Assembly (NCBI RefSeq): GCF_014645515.1
Contig: NZ_BMLW01000002.1
Coordinates: 372,001 to 436,000, forward strand
Length of the DNA: 64,000 bases
Source: Oceanobacillus neutriphilus
Lineage (GTDB): Bacteria; Bacillota; Bacilli; Bacillales; Amphibacillaceae
Reading direction: 5' to 3'
A program made the position numbers and the translations under genes. Under the pieces are notes generated by a model, which made no database searches, was not told the origin of the DNA, and worked only from the letters and a program-made list of their open reading frames with translations. Of this stretch, positions 45,791-54,380 are shown one piece after another (position 1 is the first letter of the stretch; each line of letters begins with the position of its first letter).

Positions 45791-46166
45791 GGACTTCACT
45801 CCTAACAGCGGTGATATTTTCATTTACTTTCACACGTTGTAGTTTGATAGGTTTTCCTGCATACGTAACTTTAGGTCGAAACCAATATGTCAATGCAGAC
45901 TTGAAAAAGCTATACGGTTTTTTACCATCGAATGTTTTTTGACTCATAAACCAAGTCAAACCAACTGGAATTCCAACATATTTTAATAACGCCCCATCAA
46001 TCAAGGAGAGGGGAGGGCGGTTTCCAAGTAGCATGACAGCTAAAAGAGAAAGCACAAACCATGACATTTGGTTAAAGGTCACTGGGAAAGGTAATCGAAA
46101 ATCATTAATGGCATAAATCACTTTTTCGACTGACCAAATACGGGTATAACTTTTTAGTTTTTTCAC
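45774..46166 (-). CDS. TcpE-family conjugation membrane protein (Tn916 orf17)
   Basis: 130 residues with paired helices FNQMSWFVLSLLAVMLLGN and LKYVGIPVGLTWFMSQKTFD, followed by KPYSFFKSALTYWFRPKVTY, the TcpE signature. Needed for channel formation. The start ATG follows GGATGATTTC (GAAAGGATG). Confidence 0.9.
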   Translation of the reverse strand: MKKLKSYTRIWSVEKVIYAINDFRLPFPVTFNQMSWFVLSLLAVMLLGNRPPLSLIDGALLKYVGIPVGLTWFMSQKTFDGKKPYSFFKSALTYWFRPKVTYAGKPIKLQRVKVNENITAVRSEVHALSD

Positions 46167-46190
46167 ATGAAATCATCCTTTCATCAATAG

Positions 46191-46222
46191 AAAAAGCAGC
46201 CTGTGCGATAACAAGCTGCTTC
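46191..46222 (-). terminator. Attenuator-like hairpin between ardA and tcpE
   Basis: On the minus strand GAAGCAGC ... GCTGCTTTTTC forms a stem followed by T residues. In Tn916 similar hairpins lie within the transfer operon, so partial termination may tune expression. Confidence 0.6.
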
Positions 46223-46227
46223 TCCAT

Positions 46228-46728
46228 CTATTGGATATATTCAAACACACCATGAGACGTAACAAGAAAATTACCGCTGATTTCTAAGTCACGTCCAAAA
46301 GCTTCATAATCAATATAGTTTTGTAGATTGGCAGGAACTTCTCCAAGTGCTCCTGTTTCCTCTACGAAATACCTTGCGACATCCGCCATATTCTCACAAT
46401 CAGGATAATACATAATATCATCTTGGTGCTCCAGCAATTCTTCTATACTATTAAACCAATAGCTTTGAACTTCGGAAAGAGAATCATAAAGAGGCGTACC
46501 CTCAATTTCTGCGACCATTGCACATAATCGGTTCACTTCTGAAATAGGTGTATATTCGCCAATTTCAAAGGGAAGTTCGTAATCGAAGATTGCATATTCT
46601 TCATACTCTCCATTCAAACCGATACGTTCTTTCACTTCCTCAAAATCAATAGGTGGTGAGAACCAAGCACCATTAACTTCCCCTTCATTATATTTACCAA
46701 GATTCGTTATAAAAACTTGCATTTCCAT
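46228..46728 (-). CDS. ardA: Antirestriction protein ArdA (Tn916 orf18)
   Basis: DNA mimic that inhibits type I restriction enzymes during entry into a new host. 166 residues, very acidic (IDFEEVKERIGLNGEYEEYA; SIEELLEHQDDIMYYPDCEN; YFVEETGALGEVPANLQNYI), ending GNFLVTSHGVFEYIQ. AAAGGATG precedes the ATG. A decayed copy with in-frame stops lies at 58765-59141. Confidence 0.93.
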   Translation of the reverse strand: MEMQVFITNLGKYNEGEVNGAWFSPPIDFEEVKERIGLNGEYEEYAIFDYELPFEIGEYTPISEVNRLCAMVAEIEGTPLYDSLSEVQSYWFNSIEELLEHQDDIMYYPDCENMADVARYFVEETGALGEVPANLQNYIDYEAFGRDLEISGNFLVTSHGVFEYIQ

Positions 46729-46762
46729 AAAAATTCACATCCTTTTCATTAAAAATAGCCAT

Positions 46763-46790
46763 AAAAAAGCAGCAGCTTATTATCTGCTGA
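46763..46790 (-). terminator. Attenuator-like hairpin after the tcpD-like gene
   Basis: On the minus strand CAGCAG-ATAATAAG-CTGCTG followed by CTTTTTTAT. It has the form of an intrinsic terminator between the tcpD-like gene and ardA. Confidence 0.6.
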
Positions 46791-46894
46791 TACACAAATG
46801 AGGCTTGTTAATCCCTACCGCACTACCGTTTGGTCCACCATTTTTTTGTAGAACATAAGAAGACCACTTATCTTCCACAAAAAAACGGTACAAT

Positions 46895-47116
46895 TTAAGA
46901 CCCTATGATTCGATTAAATAGGTTTAACAACACGTCTTTCACACCAGCCGCATTAAAGACTAATCCTACTGCAACCAAAGCAATAATTAAAAAGCCAATT
47001 AGTTTGGAAAACTCCCGTTTAAAGCCTAAATAAATTCCAATTACGACAATCGCCATTAATACTAAAGATTGTGCATTACTTAAAAACCAATTGTATAAAT
47101 TCTGGCCAAAGTTCAT
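46895..47116 (-). CDS. TcpD-like small membrane protein
   Basis: 73 residues, two helices: AQSLVLMAIVVIGIYLGFK and LIGFLIIALVAVGLVFNAAG, ending LLNLFNRIIG. TcpD/Orf19-position proteins are membrane components of the pCW3 and Tn916-like channel. ATG 47116 follows GGGAG. A frameshifted homologue is at 57662-57884. Confidence 0.85.
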   Translation of the reverse strand: MNFGQNLYNWFLSNAQSLVLMAIVVIGIYLGFKREFSKLIGFLIIALVAVGLVFNAAGVKDVLLNLFNRIIGS

Positions 47117-47141
47117 TTGATTTTCTCCCTTCATAAGTTAA

Positions 47142-48344
47142 TCATTCGTTATCTGACTGTGGTTGAATCACTTTCCCTAAAGGAATGGTTTGTTGCATGA
47201 GTATTTTTTGATGGCGCTTGGATAACTCTGTCTGTTCCAACATATCCTTAATTACACTCGTTTGATTGAGTTCATCTATCTTTGTCGCTAGTTTCCAAGT
47301 GGGGGCGACTTGATGAGCTAGCCATCTGAGTGTCTTATCAAACGTATATGGTTCAGGTTTTGTCGTTAAAGAAATTTTTCTATTCACGCCTAAATCCAAA
47401 AATCGTTGCCATTCTTTATTCATTTTCCAACTACTGCGACGTTTTTCCTCGTCTTTATCGACAAAACGAATATATCGATTAATAATAGAAAAGGCGGTTC
47501 GCCCAGCATCTTCATACATCATTAAATCCACAACTGCATGGTATGCACGATCATTCTTTAATCGAATTTCAAAGCGATTTTTCACATCTGTATCTTCGAG
47601 AGATGTGCCATGCTTCACGTATTGTTCATAATCCTTTTCATACGCACAAAAGTACACGTCACTTTTTAAAGAGCCGATATATAACGTATTTCCCATGTCA
47701 GGCTTGTCTTCACTCTGCACAAGTTCACCAGAACGGTAACTTTTAAAACTACGAAAAACAGAGATACATTCTTCATTACGGCATTTATTCGTTAAAAACG
47801 GAATATCCAATACGCTTGTCTTATCGTTTATCGCAAGATCAATTCGTTTAAATACGCCACCAACACGAAACACTTCCATAAAAAAATCGAACCATGTTCG
47901 TTGCTGGGCTAATAAAAAGTTTTCAAATTGACGACATCCTTTCCCTTTAAGTTCGAGTAAACACCCTTTGTCTTCATCAGGAGAAACCATGACGACAATA
48001 TCACCAAAAACGTATTGTTCCATATAGGAGTAAAACGCATAGTCCTCGTGTAACATGTATTCCATTTTGAGTTTTAAAATATCTTCAATGACAGGCTTCG
48101 GATTTGTCATTAAAAATCGAATCCGTACATAGTCAAATAAGATTTCCAAAGGAGCATCTGGATTAAATTGCTCTAAAATATCGAACAAAGCAACTTGCAG
48201 TGAATCGGAAGGAGTTACTTTTCCAGTTTCGATTTCACTAATATATTGTCTTGAAATTCCAATATGAACAGCCAGTTTATTTTGCGATACACCGTATTCC
48301 AGTCGTTTTTCCTTTAATTGTTGATACCAAGGTACTTGATTCAT
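47142..48344 (-). CDS. MobT-type relaxase (Tn916 orf20)
   Basis: 400 residues. N-terminal XRE helix-turn-helix (KRLEYGVSQNKLAVHIGISR then QYISEIETGK) joined to a Rep_trans-type replication initiator/relaxase domain (GVFKRIDLAINDKTSVLDIP, FRSGEL-like strand, NRFEIRLKNDRAYHAVVDLM). It nicks the oriT next door and starts transfer of single-stranded DNA. ATG 48344 follows GGAGG. Confidence 0.93.
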   Translation of the reverse strand: MNQVPWYQQLKEKRLEYGVSQNKLAVHIGISRQYISEIETGKVTPSDSLQVALFDILEQFNPDAPLEILFDYVRIRFLMTNPKPVIEDILKLKMEYMLHEDYAFYSYMEQYVFGDIVVMVSPDEDKGCLLELKGKGCRQFENFLLAQQRTWFDFFMEVFRVGGVFKRIDLAINDKTSVLDIPFLTNKCRNEECISVFRSFKSYRSGELVQSEDKPDMGNTLYIGSLKSDVYFCAYEKDYEQYVKHGTSLEDTDVKNRFEIRLKNDRAYHAVVDLMMYEDAGRTAFSIINRYIRFVDKDEEKRRSSWKMNKEWQRFLDLGVNRKISLTTKPEPYTFDKTLRWLAHQVAPTWKLATKIDELNQTSVIKDMLEQTELSKRHQKILMQQTIPLGKVIQPQSDNE

Positions 48345-48360
48345 GTGCATTCCTCCAAAC

Positions 48361-48560
48361 AAAAAAAGATGTCAACTAAAAGTTAAAAGCTGACATCTTC
48401 TCCATATGCTCCAAACCGTTGCGCCATCAGGTGTTATTGGCTTTTGGAACAGTTTCTTATTGTTTTTCTACCCCCCTGTTAGAAATGGGGGGTAAAGCGT
48501 GGCTGTCGCCACGCAGGCTTTGCCCAGCACAGCGGCTTACGCTTCGCACGCCGCCGCACT
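48361..48560. other. oriT-like region between orf21 and orf20
   Basis: ACCCCCC (48470-48476) and GGGGGGT (48487-48493) enclose TGTTAGAAAT, then TAAAG: the pattern of the Tn916 oriT nick region. Next come GCGTGGC-TGTC-GCCACGC (48497-48514) and a larger nested dyad GCCCAG...CTGGGC with GCGGC...GCCGC (48522-48563), suited to an origin or single-strand hairpin signal. AAGATGTCA/TGACATCTT (48366-48399) with T-run on the minus strand is an intrinsic terminator before the relaxase gene. Confidence 0.7.
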
Positions 48561-48568
48561 GGGCAGCC

Positions 48569-49909
48569 TTATTGAGCTAGTTTCTCTATCTCTTTTAAAA
48601 AGTCATGATCCTTTGGCACAAGTGGTGTGTAAAATTCGGTAATGACATTATCTCCTTTATCGACATAGCCACGTCCTTTAATCTGTTTTAAGAAAAATTG
48701 TTTTTGGACGTCGCTTCCAAACACCATGCCATATCCTAGTTCAGACATCCTTCCTAAAGCAACACGAAAATTAAATTGATCTCGAATCCCATCCCCTAAA
48801 TATTTTGCATCTGGCCGCTGACAAGCAAGAATAAGAAAGAATCCAGCTTGACGACCTAACATGACAATCTGTTTTAGTTTCGTTAATACAGCTGTACTTT
48901 CTTTAGACGCAAGCATTTCCATAAAAGCTACGTATTCGTCAAAAACTAAAAAATGAGGAGCTAAGCCAAGATAAGCATAGTTTTCCCCTGTTTTATATCC
49001 TTCCATCTGTTTCATTTCTTCACTTCGAGCCATCATATCTTCATAAAATTGATCAATACTTGCCATCATGTCTTCCTTTTTATAATATACATCAGGCATG
49101 ACGGTACTGAGATCGGCTAAATCGGCATTTTTCGGATCTAAAATATATAACTTGGCATCGGTTTTTAGCAGCGCTTCAATCAACGTAAGAATAAAATACG
49201 TTTTTCCACCACCTGTTCCGCCAGCAATCAACATATGTGGCAGCTTATCATATTCCCAACCCATTGATTTCATGAGCTTTAAGCTACCGTTTTGCGCAAT
49301 GACTTCATCAATCGAAATTCGGTTCGCAATCATATCATAGAACAGGACATACTCCACATAGGAATCGTGTAATTCTTTTGATACCAGTTCACAGTACAGA
49401 CCACTTTCTAACTTCTTTTCTAAATTTAACAATGGCTCTTGATATTTGCCAAGTGTTATTTCTACTTGAATATGAATCATGCCTTTTTCATACCGATAAT
49501 ACATCTTTGGAAAATGACTAATTTGTTCTTTCGCCTTACTAGATGGGATATCTTTGAAAAATCTTTCATTCATCACCTGTTTTGTTACATACCACTGATT
49601 GTCTAAAATCATCTTTGCGAGCTTTTGTCGATGCATCAACTGTTTTAGATGGTTGTAACGATACCGATAATAAACAAAAGCACAAATTGCCACCATGACC
49701 AAACTAATGATTAGTGAAGTGAATCCATACGTACTTACAAAATGAGTTTGAAATGGATCAAGTTCCCACGTTGTTGCAAACAAAAATCTCACATGAAAAG
49801 GGATAAAGAAAACGAGCCATACACCAAACAATCCAAAGAAGATAAATTGAAAAAAGAGAGAGGCGTCACTTGGTCGGATTCGCTTCCCTCTTTTTCGGTA
49901 AAATTTCAT
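48569..49909 (-). CDS. FtsK/SpoIIIE-type coupling ATPase TcpA-like (Tn916 orf21)
   Basis: 446 residues. Two N-terminal helices (FQFIFFGLFGVWLVFFIPF; GFTSLIISLVMVAICAFVYY), then a RecA-like motor with Walker A LIAGGTGGGKTYFILTL (about residue 230) and Walker B HFLVFDEYVAFMEML (about 315). The segment ACQRPDAKYLGDGIRDQFNF follows. It feeds the DNA strand into the channel. Its ATG overlaps the orf22 stop by one base. Confidence 0.95.
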   Translation of the reverse strand: MKFYRKRGKRIRPSDASLFFQFIFFGLFGVWLVFFIPFHVRFLFATTWELDPFQTHFVSTYGFTSLIISLVMVAICAFVYYRYRYNHLKQLMHRQKLAKMILDNQWYVTKQVMNERFFKDIPSSKAKEQISHFPKMYYRYEKGMIHIQVEITLGKYQEPLLNLEKKLESGLYCELVSKELHDSYVEYVLFYDMIANRISIDEVIAQNGSLKLMKSMGWEYDKLPHMLIAGGTGGGKTYFILTLIEALLKTDAKLYILDPKNADLADLSTVMPDVYYKKEDMMASIDQFYEDMMARSEEMKQMEGYKTGENYAYLGLAPHFLVFDEYVAFMEMLASKESTAVLTKLKQIVMLGRQAGFFLILACQRPDAKYLGDGIRDQFNFRVALGRMSELGYGMVFGSDVQKQFFLKQIKGRGYVDKGDNVITEFYTPLVPKDHDFLKEIEKLAQ

Positions 49910-50289
49910 TATTTATCTTTGTTAGGTGTAGATTTTTGATTATTAGTGCTTGGTGTTGCCGTTTTCCCTTTTAAAATTAAATCATCTGCCTTGATATACC
50001 AATCCACATCCGCACCACGAAAAGTTGCATTTGCGACTGTATCTGCGACAGGATTGATCAGTTCTACTTCTGCATTATAATCAAAGTCTTTTAATGGAAC
50101 AGAAGCAGGGATACTCACTTGAATCATGCGACCTTGTTCACGTGACTTTAAATCATAGGTGCGTTCCTTTACTTCTGTTGATACCGTACCATCTTCATTT
50201 TGTAAAAACACTTCCCGGCGTAATGACGAAAACTTTAATAATCCGAATGTCTTTTCTTTATCAATGACAATTCCTTCTGCTAATCTCAT
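49909..50289 (-). CDS. YdcP/DUF961-family protein (Tn916 orf22)
   Basis: 126 residues. Contains DKEKTFGLLKFSSLRREVFL, SREQGRMIQVSIPAS, ATFRGADVDWYIKADDLILK, the usual DUF961 pattern. A partner of orf23 near the coupling ATPase; its paralogue in ICE Bs1 (YdcP) helps rolling-circle replication of the element. ATG 50289 follows AAGGAGG. Confidence 0.92.
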   Translation of the reverse strand: MRLAEGIVIDKEKTFGLLKFSSLRREVFLQNEDGTVSTEVKERTYDLKSREQGRMIQVSIPASVPLKDFDYNAEVELINPVADTVANATFRGADVDWYIKADDLILKGKTATPSTNNQKSTPNKDK

Positions 50290-50302
50290 CACTTTTTCCT
50301 CC

Positions 50303-50617
50303 TTATGCTTTAACCATATCGTCAGCATGTAAAATGTATTTTGTAAAACCACGATCACCAATTTTATAGCCTTCTGCGGTAATTTTGGCATTGACTAACT
50401 TCACTTTTTCCTCATGTTTAAAGAATTTCTCTCCAGCTTCTTGTGGCAAAATCACCTCAATATCATCTGCACGTTGAACATCGGAATACAAATTATAACT
50501 ACGTGACAATGTTGTCATGCGCCCATTAATACGACGCTGTTCCACCTTACCTTCTCCAGCATATTCTAAATTACCAAATGTTTTTTCCATGTTTGGAATG
50601 ACATGTTTTAATTCCAT
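50303..50617 (-). CDS. YdcP/DUF961-family protein (Tn916 orf23)
   Basis: 104 residues. PNMEKTFGNLEYAGEGKVEQ, RINGRMTTLSRSYNLYSDVQ, KITAEGYKIGDRGFTKYILH. Belongs with orf22; first structural gene of the transfer block on this strand. AGAGGTAA precedes the ATG. Confidence 0.93.
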   Translation of the reverse strand: MELKHVIPNMEKTFGNLEYAGEGKVEQRRINGRMTTLSRSYNLYSDVQRADDIEVILPQEAGEKFFKHEEKVKLVNAKITAEGYKIGDRGFTKYILHADDMVKA

Positions 50618-50664
50618 TTTTCATTACCTCTTTTTCTTTTTTACTTTCTACTTAGAAATACCAA

Positions 50665-50703
50665 AATCCCCTTTTTCAGGATTTAACCTGTTAAAAGGGG
50701 ATT
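50665..50703 (-). terminator. Hairpin upstream of orf23
   Basis: AATCCCCTTTTT (50665-50676) pairs with AAAAGGGGATT (50693-50703), extended by CAGG/CCTG inside the loop. On the minus strand only TTTT follows. It may be the terminator of the small Lys-rich gene or an attenuator before the transfer operon. Confidence 0.6.
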
Positions 50704-50805
50704 AGAGTTTATCTTAAATGATTCTATAATCCAACTATGAGTCAAAATATAGACCTTTTTTAATAATTGAATAATAAAATCCTTGCGTTTTATGAGAATT
50801 ATTAT

Positions 50806-50931
50806 TTAATGCTTTTTATCTTGATGACTTTTTAAAGTTTTACCCGCTTTAGATTTCGCAGATTTACTACTATTTTTTGAAGCGAGCGTCTTACCAGCCT
50901 TACCTACTTTTCCGCCACTATGTTTCACCAA
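50806..50931 (-). CDS. Small Lys-rich protein, about 41 residues
   Basis: KHSGGKVGKAGKTLASKNSS then KSAKSKAGKTLKSHQDKKH, nearly half Lys/Ser/Gly, with an internal repeat (GKAGKTLAS / SKAGKTLKS). Similar tiny basic proteins of unknown function are common next to bacterial XRE genes. TTG 50931 or GTG 50928 follow GAGGTGA. It ends shortly before orf23. Confidence 0.65.
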   Translation of the reverse strand: MVKHSGGKVGKAGKTLASKNSSKSAKSKAGKTLKSHQDKKH

Positions 50932-50984
50932 AATTTATCACCTCACATATCACTATTACTAAATGTCATTTCAACTTTTAACAT

Positions 50985-52121
50985 CTAATCTCTTCTCATT
51001 TGAACAATATTCCCTCTGTTATTGTCTGCTAACTTTTCCAATGGAATTCCTAAAATTTCTGCCAAAATATCATTCGGCAAACTAATTTTGTATTTCCTTT
51101 CCAACAAATCTGATAGAGAGTTTTCCCCAATGATCCCTGCTTGTTCTAGTAATTCAAACGCTTGCTTCATAACAGTAGGTTTAGAAATAGGATGAACCGT
51201 ATCAAATGGTTCGCTTCTCCTCCATCCCCTTGAACTCATCCTTTTTTGTAATCGTAGATACTGCTCTGAAGATACTAATCCCAGACTTTTTGATCGATAT
51301 ACCATGCTTGCGGCAGAAACTTTCCACTTTGATTTTAGATTAAGGTACGCATCTAAGTTATCTTCATATCCTTTTATATCTTCACAAAAAGCTTCTGAAG
51401 GTAATAAAAAGTTAGACGCAAAAATGTTCGCCTCTTTCTCCATTTCACGATATTCCTGTGGATTTAACTCTTGGGGATTTACTTTTTCTGAATGTAATAC
51501 CCAATGAGCTAATTCATGTGCCAAACTAAATTGTTGACGAAAGAAAGAGTTATTATCTTGGTCAATTAAAATGCAATAATAATTTTTCCCATTCACCTTT
51601 GTTTGACTACCAAATGCATCTACTTTTTCAGATTGGGAATTTATTGCTGCAACTTGAAATCCATGTAACTCAAGCAAGTGAAGCATATTCTTGATTGGCT
51701 TATCCCCTAATTCCCATTTTTCGCGAAGTTGCTTTGCTGCTTCAGCTGGGTTTTCCGATAATTCCAACTCTCTCAAAACTGGAAAATTAACATAGTTTTC
51801 AAAGAAATTAGCTAATACAGCTAGATATTTTTTTAACATTTCACTCGGTTTTTTTTCAGATTGCGTGGATGTTAATCTACTTCTATAAAATGTACCTAAT
51901 TCATTGTAAGTAAATTCATCATCTTGTTGAAAATATTTTAATGGAAAACCAAGTGCAAATATTATTTTTTGATATGTTTTAGCACTTGGCTGAGCATCGT
52001 TATGCTCATATTTCGAAATCATTTGTTTTGATACTCCAACCCTATCTGCTAGTTGGGGGATGGACATTTGTCTAAAACGACGCGCTTCCTTCAATCTATC
52101 TCCATTGAAAGATATTGTCAT
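50985..52121 (-). CDS. XRE-HTH plus ImmA/IrrE metallopeptidase fusion
   Basis: 378 residues. HTH at 5-65 (RLKEARRFRQMSIPQLADRV then GVSKQMISKYEHNDAQPSAK). Zinc peptidase domain near 190-275: FSLAHELAHWVLHSEKVNPQ (HExxH), then EMEKEANIFASNFLLPSEAF with the third ligand Glu. ImmA-type proteases cut repressors to induce mobile elements; HTH-ImmA fusions also act as antitoxin- or defence-linked regulators. It lies 23 bases after an unknown protein and 50 bases before the small Lys-rich gene. Confidence 0.92.
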   Translation of the reverse strand: MTISFNGDRLKEARRFRQMSIPQLADRVGVSKQMISKYEHNDAQPSAKTYQKIIFALGFPLKYFQQDDEFTYNELGTFYRSRLTSTQSEKKPSEMLKKYLAVLANFFENYVNFPVLRELELSENPAEAAKQLREKWELGDKPIKNMLHLLELHGFQVAAINSQSEKVDAFGSQTKVNGKNYYCILIDQDNNSFFRQQFSLAHELAHWVLHSEKVNPQELNPQEYREMEKEANIFASNFLLPSEAFCEDIKGYEDNLDAYLNLKSKWKVSAASMVYRSKSLGLVSSEQYLRLQKRMSSRGWRRSEPFDTVHPISKPTVMKQAFELLEQAGIIGENSLSDLLERKYKISLPNDILAEILGIPLEKLADNNRGNIVQMRRD

Positions 52122-52144
52122 TATATACCACTCTTTCTATTTAC

Positions 52145-52873
52145 TTAATCATCTATTGTTTTATTTATATCTTTTAACGTTACCAAGGACTGTCTTGACT
52201 CAACAGAATCACTTGTATCATCACTCATGATGTTGTCTCCAAAATATTGAGTATCCAATAAATCAGAAATATCCCTCTCACTCGACAATAAGAAATCAGA
52301 AGTATATTCTTGCAATAATGCTGCGATTGCTTCATCTTCATGGTAAGTAACACTTACCATTTTCACATTTTTTATATTCGAAGCATCTTTTCCAATCATT
52401 TTCTCAATATCTTTTTGTCTTTTGAGATTTAGTTCTTCTATCTCCTCATTAGCAATCGGAATAAACTCCAATTGTTCATTATCCATTGGCAGTAAACCTA
52501 TGTTTTTTAGCAAAAAACTAACAGAATAATGGGAGCTTTCTCCTTTTTTCATATATTTTTTTCTGACTTGAGACAAATTATTTGCGGAAAATAATAGATA
52601 TAATACTCCATTACTACGATCAAAAACAGGGTCAATTTGCCAAAGACTTGTCCTTTTAATATGAAAAACTTCTATTTCATCGAATTTGCTAAACTGAGCT
52701 TCCAAGTCGTCACTTCTTCTTGCCCATACACTAGCATATAATCCATTTTTATTACTTTTTGAAATTGCTTCTTCAAAATCATCTACAACATCTTTATTAG
52801 TAATCGACATTGCGTGTAAAATACCTTCTATAACGATTTGTTCCATATCGGTAGCGATAGCCATTAGAGACAC
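52145..52873 (-). CDS. Unidentified protein, partner of the XRE-ImmA gene
   Basis: 242 residues. No known motif is recognised. Predicted mixed alpha/beta with ATDMEQIVIEGILHAMSITN, GLYASVWARRSDDLEAQFSK, EVFHIKRTSLWQIDPVFDRS, GVLYLLFSANNLSQVRKKYM, followed by an acidic, helical C-terminal half. Located 23 bases upstream of the XRE-ImmA gene and almost certainly co-transcribed. The pairing suggests a sensor/effector or substrate of the ImmA peptidase. Confidence 0.7.
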   Translation of the reverse strand: MSLMAIATDMEQIVIEGILHAMSITNKDVVDDFEEAISKSNKNGLYASVWARRSDDLEAQFSKFDEIEVFHIKRTSLWQIDPVFDRSNGVLYLLFSANNLSQVRKKYMKKGESSHYSVSFLLKNIGLLPMDNEQLEFIPIANEEIEELNLKRQKDIEKMIGKDASNIKNVKMVSVTYHEDEAIAALLQEYTSDFLLSSERDISDLLDTQYFGDNIMSDDTSDSVESRQSLVTLKDINKTIDD

Positions 52874-53256
52874 TCCTAACTATGTAGTTTAGAAGTATCA
52901 TATCATCTCAGTTGACGTTTTGCAATCTTTTTCCGATTAAAACTTACGATTAATAGATTTAACGTGAAAATGTCCCTTTATTTTAACTTAAATAAAATTT
53001 ATACAATAAAAATATTTATCTTCATAACAAACAATATTAATAGTGTTGTATTTTAGACTGTATCAAAGTGTTTTTTATTTTGAATGGTCCAATTTCACTT
53101 TTCAATTAAGGCGGAGAACGAGAGATATTCATTTAACATCACACTCCTTACGCTTCTTGAATGCGATAATCTATACGTCCATAAATCACACACCACCTTA
53201 TTTTGGGCAATAAAAAATCATGACAGATAAAATTTGTCACACGTTAGTTTTTTAAT
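52874..53256. other. Intergenic region with an arm-site-like element
   Basis: No gene seen. AAGGCGGAGAACGAGAGATA at 53110-53129 resembles the TTGGCGGAGAACC elements at the right end of the ICE and the TTGGCGGGGAT repeats near int, so an old attachment end may be buried here. The promoter of the 52873 operon must also lie here. Confidence 0.35.
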
Positions 53257-54318
53257 CTATAAAACTTCTGCAATACCAGCCATAATATATTCCGAACATG
53301 GTACAGCTATCGCATTGCCAATTGCTTTATATCTAGCATAATCACTTATCGCTTCGTCTTTATGTCCAAGGGCTGTCCATCCCTCTGGTAATCCCATCAA
53401 ACGTTCACATTCTAATGGAGTAAGTTGTCGGATATAGCCCTCTTTTTCTTCGTCTTCGTACCAAAAAGAAAAGTTATTGACTGATCCCGCTAACAAAGTG
53501 GGGAAGGGATCGTTTGTTTTTCCAAAGCTTCCTTGGAACCCTTTTTTATTTTTTTCTTTGGCTGTACTTCGCATTCTTCTTTCTTGAAAGGGTCGGATGA
53601 TGGGTATTTTCCCCCTTGCTTTTTGAGTAGATATTCTACTGGTAATGGGGGAGGACAGCCTGCTCTCTCTGCAAGACGTAAAAACCGATTGCAAATCACG
53701 GGCTTTAAATAATATTTCTGTGGCACGTGATCCCCCAAAATCTGCCACGAGAAAGATACGTCTTCTTCTTTGAGCGAGTGTGGGCTTTCCCCAATATTGG
53801 GCATCCAACAATCGCCAAGCGATATCAACATCATTCCCTCGGACCATTCCAGCATTTGCCCAGACTCCAGAAGTAGGCATTGGAATTTCGGTATTTGTGA
53901 ACGATTCAAGCACGGCCTTAAAATCCAGCCTGTTATTTGATGAAAAAGCTCCCATGACGTTTTCCCAAACAGCGATAACTGGATATGTTCCATTCGTTGC
54001 ACACCTCATTTCTTCTATAATTCGGATTGCGTGATAAAATAAACTCGATTGACTTCCTGTAAGACCTTCTCGTTTACCAATATTGGATAGGTTCTGACAA
54101 GGGGAACCAAATGTAATGATATGAACAGGTGAGATTTCTCCCCCTTTTACTTTTGTAATATCCCCTAAATGATAGATGTTAGGAAAATGTCGTTTCGTAA
54201 TAGATATGGGGGATTTTTCTATTTCACTTGCCCATATTGGTTGAATCCCATAATGAGAAGCAGCTAATGGAAATACACCTATCCCATCAAATAAACTTCC
54301 TAAAGTAAGTTTTGTCAT
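53257..54318 (-). CDS. C5-cytosine DNA methyltransferase
   Basis: 353 residues. Motif I LFDGIGVFPLAASHYG (about 9-24), motif IV GSPCQNLSNIG with catalytic Cys 74, motif VI WENV (118-121), motif VIII AQRRRRIFLV, motif IX QLTPLECERLMGLPEGWT, motif X AIGNAIAVP. The target-recognition region (about 200-270) is distinct. No restriction endonuclease is recognisable nearby, so it may be a solitary enzyme protecting the element from host restriction, or part of a system with the unknown gene downstream. Minus strand; followed after 383 bases by the 52873 operon. Confidence 0.93.
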   Translation of the reverse strand: MTKLTLGSLFDGIGVFPLAASHYGIQPIWASEIEKSPISITKRHFPNIYHLGDITKVKGGEISPVHIITFGSPCQNLSNIGKREGLTGSQSSLFYHAIRIIEEMRCATNGTYPVIAVWENVMGAFSSNNRLDFKAVLESFTNTEIPMPTSGVWANAGMVRGNDVDIAWRLLDAQYWGKPTLAQRRRRIFLVADFGGSRATEILFKARDLQSVFTSCRESRLSSPITSRISTQKARGKIPIIRPFQERRMRSTAKEKNKKGFQGSFGKTNDPFPTLLAGSVNNFSFWYEDEEKEGYIRQLTPLECERLMGLPEGWTALGHKDEAISDYARYKAIGNAIAVPCSEYIMAGIAEVL

Positions 54319-54350
54319 ATTCCACCTTCTATTCTCCGTTTTTAGGCGTA

Positions 54351-54380
54351 AAAAAAGACGTTCATTTTATTTGAACGCCT
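54351..54380 (-). terminator. Terminator upstream of the methyltransferase gene
   Basis: GACGTTCA (54357-54364) pairs with TGAACGCC (54372-54379, one wobble), followed on the minus strand by TTTTTT. It ends transcription from the deformylase side. Confidence 0.7.

Noticed and set aside
16089-50617. Prophage
   Set aside because: The integrase alone could suggest one, but there are no capsid, tail, terminase or lysis genes; the transfer genes are Tn916-type.
53490-54002. 170-residue minus-strand frame inside the methyltransferase, considered as a restriction enzyme
   Set aside because: Alternative frame of the methyltransferase coding sequence; no nuclease motif.
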